A stretch of DNA of 7,635 nucleotides, taken from Euryarchaeota archaeon UBA538 (lineage in GTDB: Archaea > Thermoplasmatota > Poseidoniia > Poseidoniales > Thalassarchaeaceae). The stretch lies in assembly GCA_002499325.1 (NCBI GenBank), contig DALC01000053.1, forward strand, positions 3,978-11,612, given 5' to 3'. Under the pieces are notes generated by a model. The model searched no databases. It was not told the DNA's origin and saw nothing but the letters and a program-made list of their open reading frames with translations. Positions 1 through 5,891 of this stretch are shown here, piece after piece (within the stretch, counting starts at the first letter, position 1; every line of letters starts with the position of its first letter). The position numbers and the translations under genes are program-made.

Positions 1-1250
1 GGTTGGAACTTCAGTCTGGGCTCTTCTCTAACGGGCAGGTGAATCAAAGATGAGAAAACCCCTACGGCAATTCCAATCCACCAAACAGTCGTGTAGCTCC
101 CATACATGTCGTAAAGAACTCCTCCAAGGTAAACTCCTACAAAGCTCCCTAGTTGATGCGAGAAGAACACTATCCCGTATAGTGTGGCCATATATCTGAC
201 TCCATAGATATGCGCTACCAGGCCACTCGTGAGAGGAACTGTTGCTAACCACAAGAAACCCATCGAGAAGGAGAAGATTAGTACAGAGTCGGCAGTAATT
301 GGAGTCAATATGAACCATGCAGCAGCAATCGATCTACCGGCATATATCCCAGACAAAAGCCATTTTTTCCCAAATCTCTTTCCTGCCCATCCAGCTAACA
401 ATGTTCCAATGATATTAGCTGCGCCAATAACTGAAATCGCAAAACCCCCTAGGGCCGCCGTTGTTTCTATACCAAGATCTCCACACCAACCCAATGGATC
501 TATGGGAGCACTCATTTCTGTGATAAGTGCAGGAAAATGAGCTGTGATGAAGGCCAATTGATAACCGCATGAGAAGAATCCAACGAAAATCATCATGTAA
601 GAAGGGTCCCTCATTGCCAGCCTAAGAATCTCTCCAAGACTCTCCTCAATTTCTTCCTTAGAAGCCTTCTCAGGGGCCCTCATGAATGGAAGGAGTAGAA
701 GGACTAAGAGAATAGATATGGCGAATATCAAAAACACTGACTGCCATTCCATAGACTCCAGTAGGAATACTGCGACTACTGGGCCTACTATCTGACCAGC
801 GGACCCAGAAGCTGTAGCAATCGCCAAGCTCATGGCTCTGTGCTCGGGTGCACTAGCTCGGCCAACAACAGCGAGTATAACTCCAAATCCAGTCCCTGCC
901 ACTCCGAACCCGACCAAGATCTCATAGAACTGAATAGCGAATGCACTACTTGCACCTGCTGTGAGGACGAGTCCCAGAGAATATAGAACCGCACCCAAAA
1001 CTATCGCCTTCCGGTCACCTAGCTTTTCGGAGAAGGCACCAAAGAAGGGAGAGCCAAAGCCCCATGCTAAGTTCTGTATGGCGATTGCAAGACTAAACTC
1101 CGATCTAGGCCACCCGAATTCCTCCTCGATGGGGATCTGGAATACGCCGAAGGATGCTCTGATTGCGAATCCTACGAGGACTATTACGCAACCGACTAGT
1201 AGTACTGGGGTGAAAAGGGACGGTCCCCTGGTTCTGACATCCTCAGTCAC
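1..1250 (-). CDS. MFS transporter, monocarboxylate/oxalate-formate-like (C-terminus off window)
   Basis: A secondary transporter of the major facilitator superfamily in the cytoplasmic membrane. The reading frame is open from the GTG at 1250 to the window edge: 416 codons and no stop. Successive hydrophobic segments give about 12 helices. The helix 2-3 loop carries a motif-A-like stretch (G71 to K81, GAFSEKLGDRK). The GWPRSEFS stretch after helix 1 and GIVFFSHQLGSF near helix 11 resemble monocarboxylate/OFA-type MFS proteins. The frame has passed the last helix and reached a charged tail (PVREEPRLKF), so probably only a short tail is missing. The gene overlaps the RidA stop by 8 nt (GTGACTGA), implying translational coupling. 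An in-frame GTG at 1259 is an alternative start; neither has a clear ribosome site, and the next in-frame ATG is far inside. The substrate cannot be read from sequence. Confidence 0.88.
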   Translation of the reverse strand, partial: MTEDVRTRGPSLFTPVLLVGCVIVLVGFAIRASFGVFQIPIEEEFGWPRSEFSLAIAIQNLAWGFGSPFFGAFSEKLGDRKAIVLGAVLYSLGLVLTAGASSAFAIQFYEILVGFGVAGTGFGVILAVVGRASAPEHRAMSLAIATASGSAGQIVGPVVAVFLLESMEWQSVFLIFAISILLVLLLLPFMRAPEKASKEEIEESLGEILRLAMRDPSYMMIFVGFFSCGYQLAFITAHFPALITEMSAPIDPLGWCGDLGIETTAALGGFAISVIGAANIIGTLLAGWAGKRFGKKWLLSGIYAGRSIAAAWFILTPITADSVLIFSFSMGFLWLATVPLTSGLVAHIYGVRYMATLYGIVFFSHQLGSFVGVYLGGVLYDMYGSYTTVWWIGIAVGVFSSLIHLPVREEPRLKFQ

Positions 1251-1620
1251 TAGATCCACTTCCGCGGAAAGCCTCACAGACTATCTCCACCAGCGCTCCA
1301 AGAGGAAGATCACTAACCGCATAGGCTGCTCTGGAAGGAGCGATGGAGTCACCTAGCCAATCTCCATAAATCTCGTTGATCTTGGAGTAAAAAGTAATAT
1401 CAGACATTAGAACCGTCACCTTTACTAAATCTCTCTTAGAACTATTAGCCGCCTCCAGTAAATCGTCTATTTTAGCCAATGTTCCTCTAGTTTGAGACTC
1501 AATGTCACTCTCAGTGATATCTATCTGGCCAGATAGCCAGATGTGGTCTCTGACACTAATTCCTGGACTGTAAGGTGCGTAGCTCTTCCCGCCGATATCG
1601 ATCCTCAGCTTCCTATCCAT
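1243..1620 (-). CDS. RidA (YjgF/YER057c/UK114) family enamine/imine deaminase
   Basis: 125 residues, the normal size for a RidA-family subunit (usually trimeric, cytosolic). Known members hydrolyse reactive enamine/imine intermediates such as 2-aminoacrylate made by PLP enzymes. Visible hallmarks: APYSPG near the N-terminus (15-20), LSGQI (29-33), and the C-terminal signature APSRAAYAVSDLP followed by VEI. R97 aligns with the substrate-carboxylate-binding Arg105 of E. coli RidA. E112, 15 residues later, aligns with Glu120. The second Glu of the usual IEIEA motif is Val114 here, so the exact Rid subgroup and activity are uncertain. It lies 30 nt after the Nudix gene and overlaps the MFS gene. 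No Shine-Dalgarno precedes the ATG (a C-rich run does). A weak TATA-like AATTCTAT about 25-32 nt upstream could allow a leaderless transcript. Confidence 0.92.
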   Translation of the reverse strand: MDRKLRIDIGGKSYAPYSPGISVRDHIWLSGQIDITESDIESQTRGTLAKIDDLLEAANSSKRDLVKVTVLMSDITFYSKINEIYGDWLGDSIAPSRAAYAVSDLPLGALVEIVCEAFRGSGSSD

Positions 1621-1650
1621 GGCGGGGGGATTAGTAAGGGGCTGATAGAA

Positions 1651-2097
1651 TTATTCTCTAAGCTTGTCGATAATGAAGATATGATCTCCAGCAATTTCAT
1701 TCTCGGTAACTGCTTCTATGGGGACCCAATAGGCCTCCGACGCATCATCACCTGCCGTGGGTATTGACTCTGGATCCACCTCTACCAAGTAGAATAGGGC
1801 TATGACATGCTTTCTGGGATCCCTATTAGGATCTCCATGGACCGCTATAGAAATTGGATTACTCCCCTCAACCCCTGTCTCCTCCTTCAGCTCTCTGATA
1901 ACAGCGTCTTTTGGGTCTTCACCATAGTCCACAAATCCTCCGGGGAATGCGAGCATTCCTTTACAAGGTTCATGCCCCCTCCTAATTAGAAGGACTTCCT
2001 TCGATCTACCGGACCCTCTAGTGACCACAGCGTCTACAACCACAGAAGGACTACGATAACTGTCCCGTCCGCAGTGGTGGCAGGAATCACTCACCAT
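1651..2097 (-). CDS. Nudix hydrolase, ADP-ribose pyrophosphatase-like
   Basis: 148 residues. A perfect Nudix box spans G54 to V76: G-x5-E60-x7-R68-E69-L-x-E72-E73-x-G75-V, including the metal-binding glutamates. It is preceded by AFPGG, as usual. The later GDPNRDPRKHVI segment resembles Nudix enzymes that split ADP-ribose or related nucleoside diphosphate sugars, so the likely reaction is hydrolysis of a nucleoside-diphosphate-X bond in the cytosol. The substrate is inferred. The N-terminus has a CHHCG knuckle (C6, C9), like half of a zinc ribbon, with no second Cys pair. The start is the ATG at 2097 rather than the in-frame ATG at 2238, because a strong GGAGG site sits 4 nt upstream and the extra 47 residues would only be uppS read in another frame. 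It overlaps the uppS stop by 11 nt, implying coupled translation. Confidence 0.93.
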   Translation of the reverse strand: MVSDSCHHCGRDSYRSPSVVVDAVVTRGSGRSKEVLLIRRGHEPCKGMLAFPGGFVDYGEDPKDAVIRELKEETGVEGSNPISIAVHGDPNRDPRKHVIALFYLVEVDPESIPTAGDDASEAYWVPIEAVTENEIAGDHIFIIDKLRE

Positions 2098-2968
2098 ATC
2101 TCCTCCTTCTATTTTGGTACGATTCAATTGCCTCGTACAGATCAGACTTAGAGAAAGACGGCCAGAAAACATCTGTGAAGTGAAGCTCTGAGTAGGCGAT
2201 CTGCCAAAGTAAAAAGTTGGATATTCTCTCTTCCCCACTGGTCCTAATTACCAAGTCAGGATCTGGTAATTCTGAGGCGTACATTCTCTTCGTTATCTCT
2301 GATGAATTTATAGAATTGATGTCCAATGTCCCGGAGGCGTAATCTGTAGCAACCGACTTCACCGCATCGACAATCTCCTCCCTCCCTCCATATGCTAGGC
2401 AGACTGTGAATGTGAAATCAGAGTACTTGGAGGTTAAATTTTCTGCATTTTCAATAGACTCCCTCACCCTAGTAGGGAGCATATCCAACCTTCCAACGAC
2501 CTGTACCTTCACTCCCCTATCATGAATCCTAGGATCCACGGAAATCTCATCAAGACCGGAAACATATAGGTCATACAGAATTTCCAACTCTTCACTGTCT
2601 CTTTCTGAGATATTCTCTGTGGACAGGGCGTACACTGTAAAGTAAGGAACTCCCAGATCAAGAACCCAATCCATCACCTCCTTCAGCTTCTCCTTCCCCT
2701 CAGTATGGCCTACTGCCGTTTTCGAGCTTTTATTCCAAGCAAACCTCCGATTCCCATCCATAATAATGGAAATATGTTTCGGAACCTCCCCTGAAACCAG
2801 TCGTTCTCTGAGTCTATTGGCCCTAACCCTATCGGATCTAGATATTAGACTCCATGCTAACTTGGAATTGGCAACACTCTTCGCTGGAATAGATATCAAT
2901 CTAAATTTGAGTAGCCACTTTGCTAGCGCGTCCAAGCTCTTCCCAAGCCGTCTCCGCTGGTTGACCAT
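2087..2968 (-). CDS. uppS: Cis-prenyltransferase: polyprenyl (undecaprenyl-type) diphosphate synthase
   Basis: 293 residues. It condenses isopentenyl diphosphate in cis onto an allylic primer to make long polyprenyl diphosphate. In archaea this supplies the lipid carrier for glycosylation. Family motifs appear in order: HISIIMDGNRR (65-75; catalytic D71), GH at 87-88, ALSTEN (114-119), YGGREEI (193-199), and PDPDLVIRTSGE (235-246) followed by R248 and SNFLLWQ. R242, R248 and E261 (YSELHF) match E. coli Arg194, Arg200 and Glu213, which bind the IPP diphosphate and metal. About 60 residues of basic, partly amphipathic N-terminal extension precede the core, so the protein is longer than bacterial UppS (about 250); such extensions are common in archaeal homologues. 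The gene is 48 nt after the HAD gene and overlaps the Nudix gene. AGGAG sits 12 nt before the ATG, and a TATA-like ACTTTATC is about 27 nt upstream. Confidence 0.95.
   Translation of the reverse strand: MVNQRRRLGKSLDALAKWLLKFRLISIPAKSVANSKLAWSLISRSDRVRANRLRERLVSGEVPKHISIIMDGNRRFAWNKSSKTAVGHTEGKEKLKEVMDWVLDLGVPYFTVYALSTENISERDSEELEILYDLYVSGLDEISVDPRIHDRGVKVQVVGRLDMLPTRVRESIENAENLTSKYSDFTFTVCLAYGGREEIVDAVKSVATDYASGTLDINSINSSEITKRMYASELPDPDLVIRTSGEERISNFLLWQIAYSELHFTDVFWPSFSKSDLYEAIESYQNRRRRYGE
2101..2107 (-). promoter_or_regulatory. Shine-Dalgarno site for the Nudix gene
   Basis: On the minus strand AGGAGGA lies just before GAT-ATG (core GGAGG at 2106-2102, spacer 4 nt). It is inside the last codons of uppS and decides the Nudix start at 2097. 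It is the clearest ribosome site in the window. Confidence 0.8.
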
Positions 2969-2990
2969 GCATTAACCAAAAGCTCCTAGT

Positions 2991-3000
2991 GATAAAGTAA
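2991..3000 (-). promoter_or_regulatory. Possible TATA box for uppS
   Basis: TTACTTTATC on the minus strand is centred about 27 nt before the uppS ATG at 2968. This spacing would put the transcript start at or very near the start codon. It lies in the 48-nt gap after the HAD gene, so uppS could have its own promoter in addition to read-through. Sequence match only. Confidence 0.35.
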
Positions 3001-3016
3001 GTAGCTCATTCAGGTC

Positions 3017-3580
3017 TTACTCGAATACGATATCAACAGAGTTTCCAACCCTGTCCAGTACACCAGAATCTGGATTAACCACAATAACTTGAGCAGCCTT
3101 TTCCCAAACAGCGACGTCATGATGACTGTTCCCAGCGTATCCAAAACCACCCTCGCCATATCTGGCTACTAGCGCCTCCGCCTTCTTCCTATCTCTGAGG
3201 TTGTAATCATTGTCAGAGGCCATCACGTCTGAAAACATCCCCACATGAGCAGCTACTTGCTCAGCCACAATCCTGTCTGAAGCAGTAGCCAAGATAATCA
3301 CCCTCCCCCTGGAATGCTCACCAGTCAGCCACTCTAAGAAACCCTCATGATATTCCAACTCTGATGGATTGAAAACAAGAATCCTACCTAAGTCCCTCTT
3401 CCATCCTGCTCTTTTCCCAGTCATCTCCTTGAATATGACAGATGGGATTAGCCATGGTTTCCTGAATAGAACTCTCCTGATGCTAATTCTAGACATGTCT
3501 GAGAGTATTAGGGTACCATCCATATCGACGGCCAAGGGTAGGTCAGAGACCTCGGTTCCCATGCCTCCCGCTCGGCACAT
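3017..3580 (-). CDS. HAD-superfamily hydrolase, UbiA-associated phosphatase type
   Basis: 187 residues. HAD motifs: I, VDMDGTL with nucleophile D19 and acid/base D21; II, LATASD with T99; a lysine pair K132/K133 fits motif III; IV, GNSHHD with N151 and D155. The wording (LATASDR, then ASD..YNL, then GYAGNSHHDVAVWEKA) closely resembles the HAD domain often fused in front of UbiA-type polyprenyltransferases. Here it stands alone: after motif IV only about 30 residues remain and there is no membrane domain. It is probably a cytosolic phosphatase; the substrate is unknown. It precedes uppS, so a prenyl-phosphate-related role is plausible but unproven. The ATG at 3580 was chosen because a TATA-like element lies about 29 nt upstream. 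The in-frame ATG at 3562 has GGGAGG only 1 nt away, too close for normal use, but it cannot be excluded. Confidence 0.88.
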   Translation of the reverse strand: MCRAGGMGTEVSDLPLAVDMDGTLILSDMSRISIRRVLFRKPWLIPSVIFKEMTGKRAGWKRDLGRILVFNPSELEYHEGFLEWLTGEHSRGRVIILATASDRIVAEQVAAHVGMFSDVMASDNDYNLRDRKKAEALVARYGEGGFGYAGNSHHDVAVWEKAAQVIVVNPDSGVLDRVGNSVDIVFE

Positions 3581-3603
3581 GCCGAATCAAGCCTTCGCTA
3601 CCG

Positions 3604-3614
3604 ATTCTATGAAT
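3604..3614. promoter_or_regulatory. Symmetric TATA-like element in the divergent HAD / kinase-like gene gap
   Basis: ATTC-TAT-GAAT is an inverted repeat centred at 3609 in the 63-bp gap between divergent genes. Read leftward it lies about 29 nt before the HAD ATG at 3580 (leaderless or nearly so). Read rightward a start near 3636 would leave a leader of about 8 nt (ending GATAAGG) before the ATG at 3644. Archaeal TATA boxes are nearly symmetric, so one element may serve both directions. Inferred from spacing and sequence only. Confidence 0.4.
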
Positions 3615-3643
3615 ACAGAAACCCTCTCCTCGTACCGATAAGG

Positions 3644-4900
3644 ATGTCTGGCGAGCTACCAGTGTGGAGGCCTCAGGCCTTGAGGCAGGTAACGCCCAAC
3701 TTCGAGGCTCCCCCCGGATTTCACCCCATTAAAGTAGTAGGAATGCATGGCCTCACCGGAATAAAGGCAGAACTAATCGAACCAATTTCCATGAAATCAT
3801 CGGAGGATTGGAGAGAGACTGTCAATGGACTCCAATCATGGGGAGAGGTCCCTCCGCCCGAATCGGTGACAAGACTGACTACAGAGAACTCTGAAAGAGG
3901 AATAGTCGTAGTAATCGAGGCGGAGGAGGATTGGATTGCGGAGTTTCTCCCTTGGGGTTCGGACGGATTGCTGAAGGCAAGATCGAAAAACGCCCCAAAT
4001 GGTTCCGATGTTCCATTGGGGGGCTACTCTTGGAACGATAGAGACGTGATCATCCTAAGAAGATTGATTTCCAAAGATGAAAACTCTGAGGATGCACTAG
4101 TAAAGGCACTCCAAGATAACGATCTAGAGTCTTGTCAAGGAATACTCGGGGGAATGGGAAGGTGCTTAGGTACATTCCACTCCTCGATGAGGAATTTAAG
4201 GGAATTGCCGCCCGACCAAAAGAGATGGAATTCTAGGAACGAGAAAATTGAGGGGTTACTTCGAGCCCAGTTTATATGGAGAGCACCCTACACTAAAGAG
4301 CAACCATGCACAGTTTCCCTACTTGATGTAAGGGTTTCAGATTTTTCTGGAGACACAGTGAGGATAGGCCCTCCCAGATTATCGGATGCACTAATCCCGC
4401 ATGACTCCGAAAAGCCAGCCATGAGAGACTTGGCATCCCTAGTGCACGATCTCTCCAGAATACATCACGTAGTATCAACCAAACTCCCGTTAAAGCAACT
4501 TAGAACTGCTTTGATTGGAGGATGGAGAGAAACCGCACCAGAGGAGTGGGCTTCAGACAAAGCCTTCTACTCCCACAGGGGAGGGATGGCAATTTGGGAG
4601 TACGAGCAGTGCCTGATGGATGTTCTTGAAGCGTCCTCGAATCAATCCGGCGCTCCACAGCCAGCCATAGATACTCTGCAATACGTCAAGATGTATCAGA
4701 AGAAGATGTTCAACAACAGGACTTTCGCAGCACTATCCTTCATGGCTTTCTTCTTTGGAGTTAGCACCTTAATCAATCAGTTCCCGCCGTCATCAACTGA
4801 GATTATACCACCACTCGGGTTCTTCGCGGCAGGATACTTTTGCCTCAAAACGTACAGAGGAATGTCCCCCTCACCTGAGATACCATTTAGGGAGATATGA
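3644..4900 (+). CDS. Unfamiliar kinase/APH-like protein with C-terminal membrane anchor
   Basis: 418 residues; not a family I can name. The soluble part (about 1-355) has weak traits of the protein kinase/aminoglycoside phosphotransferase fold. GILGGMGRCLGTFH (166-179) resembles the helix before an APH catalytic loop. VRIGPPRLSD followed by MRDLASLVHDLSRIH (260-275) resembles the region after the metal-binding Asp. The usual HGDxxxxN catalytic loop and the DFD/DFG aspartate are not visible (I see VSLLDVRVSD and RIGPP), so if the fold is right it may be a pseudokinase. Two hydrophobic segments follow at about 361-377 and 387-401, with a short charged tail, so most of the protein probably faces the cytosol. 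The stop overlaps an upstream in-frame ATG of the rhodopsin frame (ATGA), but T-runs follow directly, suggesting transcription stops there. A weak AAGG precedes the ATG. Confidence 0.8.
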   Translation: MSGELPVWRPQALRQVTPNFEAPPGFHPIKVVGMHGLTGIKAELIEPISMKSSEDWRETVNGLQSWGEVPPPESVTRLTTENSERGIVVVIEAEEDWIAEFLPWGSDGLLKARSKNAPNGSDVPLGGYSWNDRDVIILRRLISKDENSEDALVKALQDNDLESCQGILGGMGRCLGTFHSSMRNLRELPPDQKRWNSRNEKIEGLLRAQFIWRAPYTKEQPCTVSLLDVRVSDFSGDTVRIGPPRLSDALIPHDSEKPAMRDLASLVHDLSRIHHVVSTKLPLKQLRTALIGGWRETAPEEWASDKAFYSHRGGMAIWEYEQCLMDVLEASSNQSGAPQPAIDTLQYVKMYQKKMFNNRTFAALSFMAFFFGVSTLINQFPPSSTEIIPPLGFFAAGYFCLKTYRGMSPSPEIPFREI

Positions 4901-4901
4901 C

Positions 4902-4943
4902 TTTTTTTAAGCTGTTTTGGCCGTTTTGCTACAGCTATTTTTT
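4902..4943 (+). terminator. Oligo-T termination region after the kinase-like gene
   Basis: Right after the stop codon come T-runs of 7 (4902-4908), 4 (4914-4917), 4 (4924-4927) and 6 (4938-4943). Archaeal RNA polymerase terminates at oligo-T tracts without a hairpin, so this fits an intrinsic terminator. The last run merges into the rhodopsin TATA box. Confidence 0.6.
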
Positions 4944-4946
4944 ATA
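4938..4946 (+). promoter_or_regulatory. TATA box of the rhodopsin gene
   Basis: TTTTTTATA, followed by CTCAAAA, is centred about 26 nt before the ATG at 4969. This is the normal TATA-to-start-site distance in archaea, so the transcript should begin at or within a few bases of the start codon (leaderless). No Shine-Dalgarno is present; CAACCCCC lies directly before the ATG. Confidence 0.65.
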
Positions 4947-4968
4947 CTCAAAACAGGTGCCAACCCCC

Positions 4969-5769
4969 ATGGGATTCAACAAGCCCTATTCAAATGCAAC
5001 AAGAACGAAAGTAGCGCTAAGTGCGTTGCTAGCTATGCTAGTGGTCGGTACACAGACCGTAAGCGCAGCTACAACTGCACTTGCTAATGATGACTGGGTC
5101 GGCATAAGCTTCTGGATCGCAACAGCGATGATGTTAGCTTTCACCGTGTTCTTCCTCATCGAGAGGCAGAACGTCCCTGACAAGTGGAAGACATCCATGA
5201 CTGTGGCCGCACTGGTCACTGGTGTGGCATGGTACCACTACACATACATGAGAGAAGTATGGGCAATGGGAGACGGATCTCCTCTAGTCTACAGATACAT
5301 CGACTGGCTGATTACAGTACCACTGCAAGTCGTTGAATTCTACCTAATCCTCGCCGCTATTGGCGTAGGAACCTTCGTCATGTTCAGGAACCTCATGGTA
5401 GCATCCATCGTCATGCTAGTGGCTGGATTCTTCGGTGAGTCCGGAGCAATGGACAGCGTCATCGATCTATCCGCTGAGGTCTGGTGGGTCATCGGAATGG
5501 CTGGATGGGGTTACATCCTATACGAGCTATGGTCCGGAGATGTCAAAGCCGCATCAGAGACTGGTAGCCCGAGTGTTCAGTACGCATTCAACTCAATGAG
5601 ATTGATTGTAACTGTCGGATGGGCAATCTACCCAATAGGATACCTAATGGGAGCTGGAACCATCGATGGCATGGGAACAGACGACATGAACATACTGTAC
5701 AACATTGCTGACTTAGTCAACAAGGGCGCGTTCGGTATGATGATCTGGTACGCTGCAAAGATGGAATAA
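4969..5769 (+). CDS. Proteorhodopsin, blue-absorbing light-driven proton pump
   Basis: 266 residues, seven helices; retinal bound in the cytoplasmic membrane, pumping H+ outward under light. Helix C reads RYIDWLITVPLQVVEF: R109, acceptor D112, T116 and donor E123 form the D/T/E set of proteorhodopsins. Q120 sits at the colour-tuning site (position 105 of green PR), where Gln gives blue absorption. H90 pairs with D112 as His75 does with Asp97. W218 and Y221 line the pocket; D248 and retinal lysine K252 are in helix G (ADLVNK). Residues 1-33 look like a cleavable signal peptide ending VSA. Relative to green PR, 6 extra residues lie between E157 and helix E. W173 aligns with Trp138 of bacteriorhodopsin. 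The ATG at 4969 was chosen over the in-frame ATG at 4897 because the extra 24 codons contain the terminator and TATA box. All 12 Phe codons are TTC, suggesting high expression. Confidence 0.96.
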   Translation: MGFNKPYSNATRTKVALSALLAMLVVGTQTVSAATTALANDDWVGISFWIATAMMLAFTVFFLIERQNVPDKWKTSMTVAALVTGVAWYHYTYMREVWAMGDGSPLVYRYIDWLITVPLQVVEFYLILAAIGVGTFVMFRNLMVASIVMLVAGFFGESGAMDSVIDLSAEVWWVIGMAGWGYILYELWSGDVKAASETGSPSVQYAFNSMRLIVTVGWAIYPIGYLMGAGTIDGMGTDDMNILYNIADLVNKGAFGMMIWYAAKME

Positions 5770-5810
5770 TCGGTAAAACGATAATTGCAGAAACTATTGT
5801 AAAAACGTAA

Positions 5811-5841
5811 TCCGGACGGTCGGTATTACCGGCCGTCCGGA
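5811..5841. repeat. 31-bp near-perfect inverted repeat after the rhodopsin gene
   Basis: The arms TCCGGACGG and CCGTCCGGA are perfect. The pairing continues through one G-T wobble (T5820 with G5832) and CGGTA/TACCG, giving 13-15 pairs around a TATTA centre. It starts 41 nt after the rhodopsin stop. No T-run follows on the plus strand, so it is not a standard terminator there; on the minus strand TTACGTTTTTAC follows. It could be an mRNA 3'-end stabilising hairpin, a processing site or a protein-binding palindrome. Confidence 0.85.
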
Positions 5842-5848
5842 CACACAC

Positions 5849-5860
5849 AAATCTAAATCT
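5849..5860 (+). promoter_or_regulatory. Possible TATA-like element for the SRPBCC gene
   Basis: AAATCTAAATCT is centred about 26 nt before the GTG at 5881, the same spacing as for the rhodopsin gene. The match to a TATA box is poor. Read-through from the rhodopsin gene, which has no plus-strand oligo-T tract after it, is an equal possibility. Confidence 0.25.
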
Positions 5861-5863
5861 CAA

Positions 5864-5891
5864 CACCCTCTCTAACTTCTGTGAGAGGGTG
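5864..5891 (+). repeat. Hairpin overlapping the SRPBCC start codon
   Basis: CACCCTCTC (5864-5872) is the exact reverse complement of GAGAGGGTG (5883-5891), with a 10-nt loop between. The GTG start (5881-5883) lies at the edge of the stem. In a transcript that includes this leader, for example read-through from rhodopsin, folding could hide the start. In a leaderless transcript the left arm would be absent. Confidence 0.55.

Noticed and set aside
28..318. Minus-strand open frame of 96 codons
   Set aside because: Frame-shifted copy of the MFS coding strand; the true transporter frame runs uninterrupted through it.
229..540. Plus-strand open frame of 103 codons
   Set aside because: Lies opposite the MFS gene, has low-complexity composition and no recognisable domain; the minus frame encodes clear transporter helices.
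961..1356. Plus-strand open frame of 131 codons
   Set aside because: Opposite the MFS and RidA genes, rich in Ser, Thr, Pro and Arg as expected for an antisense shadow.
2098..2238. Nudix protein starting at the in-frame ATG at 2238
   Set aside because: The extra 47 residues are uppS sequence in another frame, and the ATG at 2097 has a strong GGAGG site.
3573..3584. CGGCA-CA-TGCCG palindrome over the HAD start codon
   Set aside because: Only 5-bp arms, within chance expectation; not enough to call an operator.
3670..3686. Hairpin GCCTCA/TGAGGC around a doubled AGGCCT
   Set aside because: Short, inside coding sequence near the start of the kinase-like gene, with no sign of a regulatory role.
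4897..4968. Rhodopsin starting at the ATG that overlaps the upstream stop (24 extra residues)
   Set aside because: The extension is encoded by the T-runs and TATA box and would put extra residues before an already complete signal peptide; the ATG at 4969 fits a leaderless start.
5770..5880. Possible small gene between rhodopsin and the SRPBCC gene
   Set aside because: No usable start codon or protein-like frame; the region is taken up by the two inverted repeats.
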